The position numbers and the translations under genes are program-made. The notes beneath the pieces are model-generated. The model did not search any database. It was given only the letters and a program-made list of their open reading frames with translations, and had not been told where the DNA came from. This document shows, in pieces, positions 50,519 through 57,907 of a stretch of 64,000 nt of DNA. Source of the stretch: Nesterenkonia sp. F (GTDB lineage Bacteria; Actinomycetota; Actinomycetes; Actinomycetales; Micrococcaceae). Each line of letters starts with the position of its first letter. Position 1 is the stretch's first letter. The stretch covers positions 1-64,000 of the forward strand of contig NZ_AFRW01000136.1 in the NCBI RefSeq assembly GCF_000220985.1, given 5' to 3'.

Positions 50519-51681
50519 AGGGTGATCTCCGGGATGTCGACGGTGCGGCGTTCGGCGGCGGACTGCAGGCCCAGCTCGGCCAGCTGCACGCCGCGGGCGG
50601 CGGAGAGCAGGCCGAAGCGGTGCTCGCGGCCGGCGACGACGTCGGCCAGGAACTCCTCCCACTGGGCCTTGAAGCCGTTGTCGAAGGTGGCGTTGTCCGG
50701 GACCTCCATCCACTGGTCGCGGAAGGACTCGGTCACCGGCAGGTCGGGGTTCCACACCGGCTTGGGAGTGTGGGCGCGCTGCTGGGCGACGCACTTCTGC
50801 AGGCCGGCGACCGCCGAGCCGTGCGTGCCGTCGATCTGGAACTCGACGAGCTCGTCGCGGTAGACGCGCACCGCCCAGGAGGAGTTGATCTGGCCGACCA
50901 CGTCGTCGCCGTCGGGGGTCTCCAGGTCGAAGATGCCGTAGGCGGCGTCGTCGGCGTCGGCGTCGTAGCGCTCGCCCTTCTCGTCCCAGCGCTGCGGGAT
51001 GTGGGTGGCGGTGCGCGAGGTGACCGACTTGACCTTCCCGACGATGCCCTCGAGCACGTAGTTCCAGTGGCAGTACATGTCGGTGGTCATCGAGCCGCCG
51101 TCGGCCAGACGGTAGTTCCACGACGGCCGCTGGGCCTCCTGGTGCTCGCCCTCGAAGACCCAGTAGCCGAACTCGCCGCGCAGCGAGAGGATCCGGCCGA
51201 AGAAGCCTTCGTCGACCAGTCGACGCAGCTTGATCAGGCCCGGCAGGTAGAGCTTGTCGTGGACGACTCCGGCGGTGACCCCGGCGGCCGAGGCCTTCTG
51301 CGCGAGGTCGACGGCGCCGTCGAGGGTCTCGGCGGTGGGCTTCTCCGTGAACAGGTGCTTGCCGGCCGCGATCGCCGCCGACAGCGTCTGGTGGCGCAGC
51401 GAGGTCATCGAGGCGTCGAAGACGATGTCCACGCTGGGGTCCCGGATGATGCCGTCGAGGTCGGTGGTGAAGTGCTCGACGTCGTGCTTCGCGGCGAGCT
51501 CGCGGATCTTGTCCTCGTTGCGGCCGACCAGGATCGGCTCGACGGTGACCTTGGAGCCGTCCGGCAGCTCGATGCCGCCCTGGTCGCGGATGGGGAGGAT
51601 CGAGCGCAGCAGGTGCTGGCGATAGCCCATCCGGCCGGTGATGCCGTTCATGGCGATGCGGAGGACGCGGGGTTCAGACAT
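50515..51681 (-). CDS. Gfo/Idh/MocA-family oxidoreductase, first gene of the minus-strand operon
   Basis: A 388-residue NAD(P)-dependent oxidoreductase. The N-terminus is RIAMNGITGRMGYRQHLLRS (Rossmann loop), EKP motif HLFTEKPTAETLDG, and the catalytic region includes GGSMTTDMYCHWNYVLEGI. It heads a unit in which gene ends overlap (GTGA, ATGA). Transcription should start at the TTGACA/TACCCT promoter with a LacI-type operator at 51736-51749. Its ATG at 51681 has AGGAGT about 11 nt upstream. The sugar substrate is unknown; context suggests a glycoside or oligosaccharide from pectin. Confidence 0.87.
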   Translation of the reverse strand: MSEPRVLRIAMNGITGRMGYRQHLLRSILPIRDQGGIELPDGSKVTVEPILVGRNEDKIRELAAKHDVEHFTTDLDGIIRDPSVDIVFDASMTSLRHQTLSAAIAAGKHLFTEKPTAETLDGAVDLAQKASAAGVTAGVVHDKLYLPGLIKLRRLVDEGFFGRILSLRGEFGYWVFEGEHQEAQRPSWNYRLADGGSMTTDMYCHWNYVLEGIVGKVKSVTSRTATHIPQRWDEKGERYDADADDAAYGIFDLETPDGDDVVGQINSSWAVRVYRDELVEFQIDGTHGSAVAGLQKCVAQQRAHTPKPVWNPDLPVTESFRDQWMEVPDNATFDNGFKAQWEEFLADVVAGREHRFGLLSAARGVQLAELGLQSAAERRTVDIPEITL

Positions 51682-51735
51682 GTGACAGGACTCCTGACAG
51701 GTGGATCTGTATGCGGTCGTCGCGGCGATGATGCC

Positions 51736-51787
51736 GGAATGCGCTTTCCAGGGTAGACTCGCCGTGAAGTATGTGTCAACAGTCACA
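51736..51787 (-). promoter_or_regulatory. Promoter with LacI-type operator and GlxR-like site
   Basis: On the minus strand TTGACA (51779-51774), an 18-bp spacer and TACCCT (51755-51750) form a promoter for the Gfo/Idh operon. GGAAAGCGCATTCC (51749-51736) abuts the -10 and is a LacI-family palindrome. TGTGTCAACAGTCACA (51772-51787) overlaps the -35 and fits TGTG-N8-CACA. The divergent LacI gene starts at 51802, so this one region can control both directions. Confidence 0.68.
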
Positions 51788-51801
51788 GTAGGAGCTGGTC
51801 C

Positions 51802-52818
51802 ATGGCAGTCCGCCTGGCCGACGTCGCCAAGGCCGCCGGCGTCTCGCAGTCCACGGCGTCCCGTGTCCTCAACGGGTCCTCGCGCCGGCCGAATCCGGCC
51901 GTCGCGGAGCGGGTGCGCGCCGCCGCCGACGAGCTCGGCTACTTCCCGAACGCGCAGGCGCAAGCGCTTGCCCGTTCCAGCGCCGGGCTCACCGGACTGA
52001 TCGTCCACGACATCGCCGACCCGTACTTCTCCTCGATCGCCCGCGGGGCCCAGCGCGGACTGGCCGGCTCCGGGGTCCAGCTGATGCTGGCCTCCACCGA
52101 GCGCGAGGCCGAGGCCGAGGTCGAGGCGGTGCGCACCTTCATGTCCTATCGCACCGACGCGATCATGTTGGCCGGCTCCCGCGGCCTGGCCGACGACGCC
52201 GCGCTGCAGAAGGTGCTGGAGACCTACCAGGACAACGGCGGCAAAGTGGCGATGATCGGTCAGCCGCTGAGCAACGCCGGGGGCGTGCGCATCGACAACG
52301 ACGGGTCCGCGGCGGCGCTGGCCGGCGAGCTGCTCAAGCTCGGGCATCGGCGGTTCGTCGTCTTCGCCGGCGAGGAGCAGCTGACCACCGCCGCCCAGCG
52401 CACTGCGGGGTTCACCTCCAAGCTGCGTGCCGCCGGAGTGAAGCCGGAGGCGGTCCATCACGGGGCGTTCAGCCGCGACGGCGGCTACTTCCTGATGAGC
52501 GAGCTGATCCGCTCCGGAGCGGTCGGTGGGCCGGGTGCGGGGCCGCTGTGTCTGTTCTGCGTCTCCGACGTCATGGCGCTGGGCGCGCTGGCCGCTGTGC
52601 GTGAAGCGGGGTTGCGCGTGCCCGAGGACATCGCCCTGGCCGGCTTCGACGACATTCCCACGCTGGCCGACCAGAGCCCGACGATCACCACGGTGCGCCT
52701 GCCGCTGGAGGAGATCGGGCGGATGACCGCGGCGATGACGCTGCACAACGGCGACGCCGACCGCTGGACCGTCGTCGAGGGCACGCCGGTGCTGCGCGAG
52801 AGCACCCGGCGGGACTGA
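51802..52818 (+). CDS. LacI-family transcriptional regulator
   Basis: A 338-residue repressor. The LacI helix-turn-helix is VRLADVAKAAGVSQSTASRV with hinge region LNGSSRRPNPAVAERVRAA, followed by a periplasmic-binding-protein-like effector domain (about 60-335), for instance GLIVHDIADPYFSSIARG and CVSDVMALGALAAVREAG. AGGAG lies 7 nt before the ATG. It is divergent from the Gfo/Idh operon with an operator between them, so it is probably the local regulator of the catabolic region, with operator-like sites also at 34505 and 61521. The inducer is unknown. Confidence 0.92.
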   Translation: MAVRLADVAKAAGVSQSTASRVLNGSSRRPNPAVAERVRAAADELGYFPNAQAQALARSSAGLTGLIVHDIADPYFSSIARGAQRGLAGSGVQLMLASTEREAEAEVEAVRTFMSYRTDAIMLAGSRGLADDAALQKVLETYQDNGGKVAMIGQPLSNAGGVRIDNDGSAAALAGELLKLGHRRFVVFAGEEQLTTAAQRTAGFTSKLRAAGVKPEAVHHGAFSRDGGYFLMSELIRSGAVGGPGAGPLCLFCVSDVMALGALAAVREAGLRVPEDIALAGFDDIPTLADQSPTITTVRLPLEEIGRMTAAMTLHNGDADRWTVVEGTPVLRESTRRD

Positions 52819-53111
52819 GGCTGTCGGCGGGACTGGGCGCCGTCATTCCCCGTCCAGTCGGGCTGGGCGGCTGACACTCCATGGGGAGAACTGGGCCGAG
52901 CGCCGGGGAGTGCCTTCGCCCGTGCAGGGCGGGGCATCGGCGGCATCGGCGGCATCGGCAGCGTCGACGGGCGCCTCGTCCGGTTCGAATCGGGCATGAG
53001 CCCTGACTCGCAGAGAGCAGAGAGCGGTTTCCATCGGGCTTCTCGATTCCATTGACGTGTGATACGAATCACATCATGATGAGAGCACGCATCACGACGA
53101 GGGGAGCTCTC
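52819..53111. promoter_or_regulatory. Promoter region of the first solute-binding protein gene
   Basis: TTGACG (53052-53057) is followed after 17 bp by CATGAT (53075-53080). The spacer is filled by TGTGATACGAATCACA (53058-53073), a perfect TGTGA-N6-TCACA CRP/GlxR-type palindrome, a position expected to repress. GAGAGCGGTTTCCA (53020-53033) is a partial LacI-type site on the minus strand. A GGCATC triplet repeat occurs near 52933. No gene is seen here. Confidence 0.65.
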
Positions 53112-54410
53112 ATGGAATCCGCCCGCACGGTCCGCCGCGGCCGCATCAGGATCCTCACCGCCTCCGGATTGGCGACGGCGCTGCTGCTCACCGCCTGCGG
53201 TGGCGACGACGGCGGCGGGGGCGACGGCGAGGGCGTCACCCTGGAGTTCGGCTGGTGGGGCTCCGACACCCGCCACCAGAACACCGAGGACATCATCGAA
53301 GCCTTCGAGGAGGAGCACCCGGACATCACGATCGAGGGTCGCTATGGACCCTGGGACGGCTACTGGGACCAGCTCGCCACGCAGACCGCCGGAGGTGACG
53401 CTCCGGACATCATGCAGATGGACGAGCTGTACCTGCGTGAATACGCCGACCGCGGCGCGCTGCTGGATCTGGCCGACGTCGACGTCTCGCAGATGGACGA
53501 GTCGGTGGTGCAGAACGGGCAGTCCGACGGCGCCCAGTACGGCATCACCATCGGCATCAACGCCTTCGTGATGCTGGCGAATCCGGATCACTTCACCGAG
53601 GCCGGCGTCGAGATGCCCGATGACACCAGCTGGACCTGGCAGGACTACCAGGACGTCGCCGTCGAGCTCTCGGAGAATCTCGACAGCTCCTGGGGCGCGG
53701 GCGGCTTCGACGAGACCGGCGGGTTCCAGACCTGGCTGCGCCAGCACGGCAAGCATCTGAGCACCGAGGACGGCGAGCTCGGGTACGAGCCCGCCGACGC
53801 CGAGGAATATTTCGCCTATATCCAGGAGATGCTGGACGCCGGGGCGACCCCGCCGGCCTCGGCGCTGGCCGAGGATCACGGCGTCGGGCCGGACGACTCG
53901 CTGACCACCAGCGGCGACGTCGCCATGCGCGCCTGGTGGTCCAACCAGACCGTGGCGCTGAGCGAAGCGGTCGGCACCGAGCTGCGGCTGCTGCGCTTCC
54001 CGAGCCCGGAGGATGGTGAGGACGGGGCCGCACCCTGGTACAAGTCCTCGATGTTCCTCTCGGCCAGTGCGGACACCGAGCATCCCGAGGAGGCGCAGGA
54101 GTTCATCGACTTCTTCGTGAACTCGCAGGAGGCCGCGGAGATCGAGATGACCGAGCGGGGCATCCCGCCGAACACCGAGATCCGGGAGCAGATCACCGAG
54201 CAGCTCGAGGGGCCGCAGCAGGCCGTGGCGGAGTACATCGCCGACATCGAGGACGAGCTCGGCCCGCCCGAGCCGGTGCCGGCGATGGGCGGCTCGACCT
54301 TCCAGGAGATCCTCTACCGCTACCAGGACGAGGTGCTCTTCGGGCGCCAGGCGCCGGCCGAGGCGGCCGAGGCGATGCACGCCGAGATGGAGGGCGAGCT
54401 GCAGGGGTGA
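53112..54410 (+). CDS. Sugar ABC transporter solute-binding lipoprotein 1
   Basis: A 432-residue CUT1 solute-binding protein anchored outside the membrane. The lipobox is ALLLTACGG (Cys29). Conserved blocks shared with the other three paralogues in the window are LEFGWWGSDTRHQN, EEHPDITIEGRYG, GYWDQLATQTAGGDAPDIMQ and YLREYADRGALLDL. The start is ATG 53112 with GAGGGGAG; the frame extends upstream without a ribosome site. It has no adjacent permease; the pair at 34625-36518 is the likely partner. The next gene, on the opposite strand, is RpiB-like. Confidence 0.93.
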   Translation: MESARTVRRGRIRILTASGLATALLLTACGGDDGGGGDGEGVTLEFGWWGSDTRHQNTEDIIEAFEEEHPDITIEGRYGPWDGYWDQLATQTAGGDAPDIMQMDELYLREYADRGALLDLADVDVSQMDESVVQNGQSDGAQYGITIGINAFVMLANPDHFTEAGVEMPDDTSWTWQDYQDVAVELSENLDSSWGAGGFDETGGFQTWLRQHGKHLSTEDGELGYEPADAEEYFAYIQEMLDAGATPPASALAEDHGVGPDDSLTTSGDVAMRAWWSNQTVALSEAVGTELRLLRFPSPEDGEDGAAPWYKSSMFLSASADTEHPEEAQEFIDFFVNSQEAAEIEMTERGIPPNTEIREQITEQLEGPQQAVAEYIADIEDELGPPEPVPAMGGSTFQEILYRYQDEVLFGRQAPAEAAEAMHAEMEGELQG

Positions 54411-54441
54411 GCGCGGGCCGGACGGCCGTACCCGCCGGGAC

Positions 54442-54861
54442 TCAGTCCGCCGGTGCCGGCATCGGCTCGGCGAGCCAGTCCCTCACCAGTTCGGCTGCGG
54501 CTCCGGCGCCGATCACCTCGGCCCCCATGCAGAGCACCTGCGCCCGATTCCGGGAGAGGGAGGTGCGCACGGAGAAGACGTCGTGGGCGGTGACGGCGGA
54601 GACGCCGTCGACAGAGTTGGCGGCGATGGCCACGCCGAGTCCGTTGCCGCAGAAGAGGAGGCCGCGATCGGCGGTCCCCTCCGCGACGAGCCGGGCGACC
54701 CGGGTCGCCGCGTCGGCGTGGTCCATCCCCGCGTCCTCCGGGCTGTCGACGCCGACGTCCGTGACCTCCGCCGTCGTCTGCTCCCGGAGCATCTCCACGA
54801 TGCTCGACTTCAGGGGGTGGCCGGAGACGTCGGAGCCGAGGGCGATGCGCAGTTCGTCCAT
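54442..54861 (-). CDS. RpiB/LacA/LacB-family sugar-phosphate isomerase
   Basis: A 139-residue isomerase. Family motifs are LRIALGSDVSGHPLKSSIV, the HADAATRVARLVAEG region, and GLLFCGNGLGVAIAANSVDG with the catalytic Cys of FCGNG. AHDVFSVRTSLSRNRAQVLC is also conserved. In RpiB it interconverts ribose-5-P and ribulose-5-P; close relatives work on allose, galactose or tetrose phosphates. A start at 54861 (AAGGACAGG upstream) is preferred over 54918. It is convergent with the first binding-protein gene. The sugar phosphate is not certain. Confidence 0.88.
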   Translation of the reverse strand: MDELRIALGSDVSGHPLKSSIVEMLREQTTAEVTDVGVDSPEDAGMDHADAATRVARLVAEGTADRGLLFCGNGLGVAIAANSVDGVSAVTAHDVFSVRTSLSRNRAQVLCMGAEVIGAGAAAELVRDWLAEPMPAPAD

Positions 54862-54964
54862 CAGTGCCTGTCCTTCGCTGGTGGTGTGGTCATGGGCCCG
54901 TGGGACAGCCTGCCACACCCCGCGACCGTCCCTGCTTCGGAGCTGCGCCGACGTCGTGCCGGTG

Positions 54965-55906
54965 TCATCGCCCGGTGCGGCTCCGAGCCTTCCGCCATCC
55001 GTCGAGGATGCTCCAGCCGGAGATCACGACCGTTCCCAGCGCCGATCCGACGACGACCGTCGTGCGCACCGAGTCCTCGTCCTCGGCGAGGAGCTCGAAG
55101 GCTTCGGCGTTGAGCAGCGACCCGCCGGCGAGCAGCGCCAGGACGGCGCCGGCGACGAGCACGGACAGCAGCGTGTTCGCCGCCGCCAGGGAGCGGGTCC
55201 AGCCGGGCGCCCGGTGCAGGGCGACGGCGAATGCCGCCGCGGCGAGGACGGCTGGAGGCAGCAGGATCCACACCGGCCACAGCTCCGGAGAGAGCAGCGG
55301 CAGAGGGGCGCCGTCGATCTGGACGAAGCCGACGAAGCGGTCCCAGACGGCGGCGCCGACCACGGTCGCCAGGAAGATCAGCGTGGCGATGAGGTCCGAC
55401 CGCCCGCCGCCGTCCGGACGGGGTTCGGGAAGGGCCTCCAGCGACCAGTCGGACCTGTCCGGTCCCCGGCCGGTGCGTTCGATGACGACGAAGAGCAGCG
55501 TCGTCCAGACCAGCAGGTGCATGCCGAGGGTGATCGTCGTGGCGAGGGTGCCGCCGAGGACCTCTCCGGCGGAGGCTCCGGCGAGGATGCGCACCAGTGC
55601 GGTGCCGATCGCGGCGAGGGGAAGCACCAGCATCAGGAGCATGCGCAGCACGCGGCGCCAGTCGAGATACACCGAGGGCCCCAGAAGATGCAGCGGGCGG
55701 TCGACCGATGCGGCGGCCAGACGCTCGGGATGGCCGAGTTCGGTCAGGACTGCGCGCTCGGCGTCCTCCTGCGGCTCACCGCCGTCCGTGCGGGCCGCGA
55801 CGGCGTCGTCGATGGTCGATCGGAGCTCGGCGTCGAGGTCGTCGCGCGTCTGTTCGGGCACTGCGCGCATGACCGCGGCCAGATAGCGGTTCGTCCAGGT
55901 GGTCAT
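54965..55906 (-). CDS. Membrane protein with permease-prefix-like N-terminus
   Basis: A 313-residue protein. The N-terminal 75 residues are cytoplasmic and helical (RYLAAVMRAVPEQTRDDLDA, then ERAVLTELGHPERLA), like the prefix domain common beside PadR regulators. About seven hydrophobic segments follow. It begins one base after the padR stop, so the two genes are an operon. The partner function in such pairs is often envelope stress or lipid-related, but nothing here identifies it. Confidence 0.75.
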   Translation of the reverse strand: MTTWTNRYLAAVMRAVPEQTRDDLDAELRSTIDDAVAARTDGGEPQEDAERAVLTELGHPERLAAASVDRPLHLLGPSVYLDWRRVLRMLLMLVLPLAAIGTALVRILAGASAGEVLGGTLATTITLGMHLLVWTTLLFVVIERTGRGPDRSDWSLEALPEPRPDGGGRSDLIATLIFLATVVGAAVWDRFVGFVQIDGAPLPLLSPELWPVWILLPPAVLAAAAFAVALHRAPGWTRSLAAANTLLSVLVAGAVLALLAGGSLLNAEAFELLAEDEDSVRTTVVVGSALGTVVISGWSILDGWRKARSRTGR

Positions 55907-55907
55907 G

Positions 55908-56246
55908 TCAGCTCTCCTCGGTCAGTGAATCGACGGCGGCGGTGAGTCGTCGCCAGTCGGCCTCGAGGGCCTCCGCGAGCTCCTCGCCGGCTTCGCTCGT
56001 GCGGTAGAACTTCCGGGGCCTGGGGTCGGCGGCCTGCCATTCGCTCGTCAGGAACCCCTGCTTCTCCAGGCGCCTCAGCAGGGGGTAGAGGGTGTTGCCG
56101 TCCACGGCGAGGCCGTGCTGCTGCAGCTGCTCCAGCAGGCGATAGCCGTAGTCGGGTCTGTCCAGCAGACGCAGGCAGCCCAGCACGATCGTGCCGCGGC
56201 GGAGCTCCTGGAGGTGCACGCTGAACGTGACGTCGGCATGGCTCAT
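55908..56246 (-). CDS. PadR-family transcriptional regulator
   Basis: A 112-residue PadR winged helix protein. The N-terminus carries SVHLQELRRGTIVLGCLRLL, then DYGYRLLEQLQQHGLAVDGN and TLYPLLRRLEKQGFLTSEW (recognition helix and wing). The short C-terminal helix fits PadR subfamily 2. ATG 56246 lies seven bases after TACAGT, giving a leaderless start. The operator at 56254-56275 covers that -10, so autorepression is likely. Confidence 0.9.
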   Translation of the reverse strand: MSHADVTFSVHLQELRRGTIVLGCLRLLDRPDYGYRLLEQLQQHGLAVDGNTLYPLLRRLEKQGFLTSEWQAADPRPRKFYRTSEAGEELAEALEADWRRLTAAVDSLTEES

Positions 56247-56253
56247 GACTCGC

Positions 56254-56275
56254 ACTGTAGTGTGTGAGACACAGT
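56254..56275. promoter_or_regulatory. PadR-type operator over the padR promoter
   Basis: ACTGT (56254-56258) and ACAGT (56271-56275) flank a perfect TGTGT-GAG-ACACA inverted repeat (56261-56273). The region includes the minus-strand -10 (TACAGT). The position suggests autoregulation by the PadR protein. Confidence 0.55.
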
Positions 56276-56373
56276 ATTGGCAACGACGCACCGCTGCATG
56301 CCTCGCGGCCGTCGGGCGGGGCGGTTCGGCAGGGGAGGTTCGCCCGTCGTCTCCAGTCGGTCAGTCACGTCGC

Positions 56374-56486
56374 TTGACATGTGACCCAGGGCACATGAGG
56401 CTGTAGGTGAAACGATTCGCCGCCCGCTGGAAGCATCACGTTTCCGAGCCGGTACCGCGCCGGAGGGCGGAAAGTGAACGTTCACT
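56374..56486 (+). promoter_or_regulatory. Promoter region of the second solute-binding protein gene
   Basis: TTGACA (56374-56379) is immediately followed by TGTGACCCAGGGCACA (56380-56395), a GlxR-like site filling the promoter spacer, as at 53058. GTGAAACGATTCGC (56407-56420) is a LacI-type near-palindrome. AGTGAACGTTCACT (56473-56486) is a perfect 14-bp palindrome 30 bp before the ATG. The -10 is weak. Confidence 0.6.
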
Positions 56487-56516
56487 CGAACCCGCTCGAC
56501 GGAGAGGATGATGGGA

Positions 56517-57809
56517 ATGAGCACGAGGAATCACTATAGAGTCGCAGTTCGGACCGCCGGACTGCTGACCGTCGCCGGCATCGCGCTGACTGCCTGCGGG
56601 GGAGGCGGAGACGCCGCCGGAGAGGGCGGGGATGTCACGCTGCGGTTCTCCTGGTGGGGCTCCGACCAGCGCACCGCCAACACTGAAGAGGTCATCGCCG
56701 CTTTCGAGGAGGAGCATCCGAACATCACCATCGAGGGCGAGTATGGAGACTTCCAGGGCTACTGGGACAAGCTCGCGACCCAGACCGCCGGCGGCGACGC
56801 CGCGGACATCATCCAGATGGACCTGGCCTACCTGCGCGAATACGCCGAACGTGGGGCGCTGATGGACATCACCGAGGTCGAGACCGAGCAGATCGGAGAC
56901 ATGCTGCTCGAGCAGGGGCGGTCCGACGGCGGGCAGTACGGCATTCCCACCGGGTTCGCCTCCGTGGCGATGATCGCCAACACGTCGGTCTTCGACCGGG
57001 CCGGCGTCGAGCTTCCGGACGACACGACCTGGACGTGGGACGATTATGCGCAGGTGACGCAGGAGGTCGCCGGTTCCGGCGATGAGGCGCACGGGTCGAT
57101 GGCGCCCTTCGAACCGGTGGCCGGGCTCCAGGTGTGGTTGCGGCAGCACGGTGCGGGGGTCACCGACGACGCCGGAGCTCTCGCGATGAGCTCCGATGAT
57201 CTGGTCTCCTACTTCGAGCATCTCGATCAGTTGGCGCAGGACGGCACCTTCCCGGAGGCCTCGGTCATCGAGGAGGACCGCAGCGCCGGGGTGGAGCAGT
57301 CGCTCATCGCGACTGGCGGAGTCGGCCTGATCTACGGCTGGTCGAACCTGTACCCCACCGTCGTCGAGCATGCTGCGGGCGATCTGGAGCTGCTGCGGTA
57401 TCCGAGTCCCGCCGGCAGCGCCGCCGACAACGGCATGTGGCACCGCGCCTCGATGTTCCTCTCCGGCAGCGCCGAGACCGACCATCCGGAGGAGGTCCAG
57501 GAGTTCATCGACTTCTTCGTGAACTCCGAGACGTCCGGGCTGGCGAACCTGACCGACCGGGGGCTTCCTGCGAACGCCGAGGTGCGGGAGGCTGTGCTGG
57601 AGGAGCTCGACGGTTCCGAGGCCGAGGCCGCGCAGTTCCTCGAGGACATCGCCCCCGAGGTCTCCGACCCGGCGCCGGTGCCTCCTCAGGGTGCTGGGGA
57701 GCTCGAGGACATCATGCATCGCTACCAGGCGGAGCTGCTCTTCGAGCGGCTCTCGCCGGAGGAGGCCGGGGAACAGGCCTTCGAGGAGATCGAGTCCGCG
57801 GTGGGCTGA
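56517..57809 (+). CDS. Sugar ABC transporter solute-binding lipoprotein 2
   Basis: A 430-residue CUT1 solute-binding lipoprotein (lipobox GIALTACGG, Cys27). Paralogue-specific blocks are LRFSWWGSDQRTAN, EEHPNITIEGEYGDF, GYWDKLATQTAGGDA and YLREYAERGALMDI. ATG 56517 is chosen from three in-frame ATGs because GGAGAGG lies nine bases before it. It is followed by an intercistronic hairpin (57831-57872) and then the DUF2264 and serine hydrolase genes, a likely operon. Fewer residues match the other three paralogues near the middle of the protein, so it may have a different ligand. Confidence 0.93.
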   Translation: MSTRNHYRVAVRTAGLLTVAGIALTACGGGGDAAGEGGDVTLRFSWWGSDQRTANTEEVIAAFEEEHPNITIEGEYGDFQGYWDKLATQTAGGDAADIIQMDLAYLREYAERGALMDITEVETEQIGDMLLEQGRSDGGQYGIPTGFASVAMIANTSVFDRAGVELPDDTTWTWDDYAQVTQEVAGSGDEAHGSMAPFEPVAGLQVWLRQHGAGVTDDAGALAMSSDDLVSYFEHLDQLAQDGTFPEASVIEEDRSAGVEQSLIATGGVGLIYGWSNLYPTVVEHAAGDLELLRYPSPAGSAADNGMWHRASMFLSGSAETDHPEEVQEFIDFFVNSETSGLANLTDRGLPANAEVREAVLEELDGSEAEAAQFLEDIAPEVSDPAPVPPQGAGELEDIMHRYQAELLFERLSPEEAGEQAFEEIESAVG

Positions 57810-57830
57810 GCCGCCGGACGGGGATCGACT

Positions 57831-57872
57831 CCGCCCCGGGCCACGTCGACGACACGTCGTCGCCCGGGGCGG
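57831..57872. terminator. Intercistronic hairpin between binding protein 2 and DUF2264
   Basis: CCGCCCCGGG (57831-57840) and CCCGGGGCGG (57863-57872) pair perfectly, with an inner GTCGACGAC/GTCGTCG-like stem. It sits 21 bp after the binding-protein stop and 35 bp before the next start. A partial terminator here would give much more binding protein than enzyme. Confidence 0.65.
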
Positions 57873-57907
57873 CTCATGCACGAACGGGATGACGAGAAGG
57901 GACGGAC

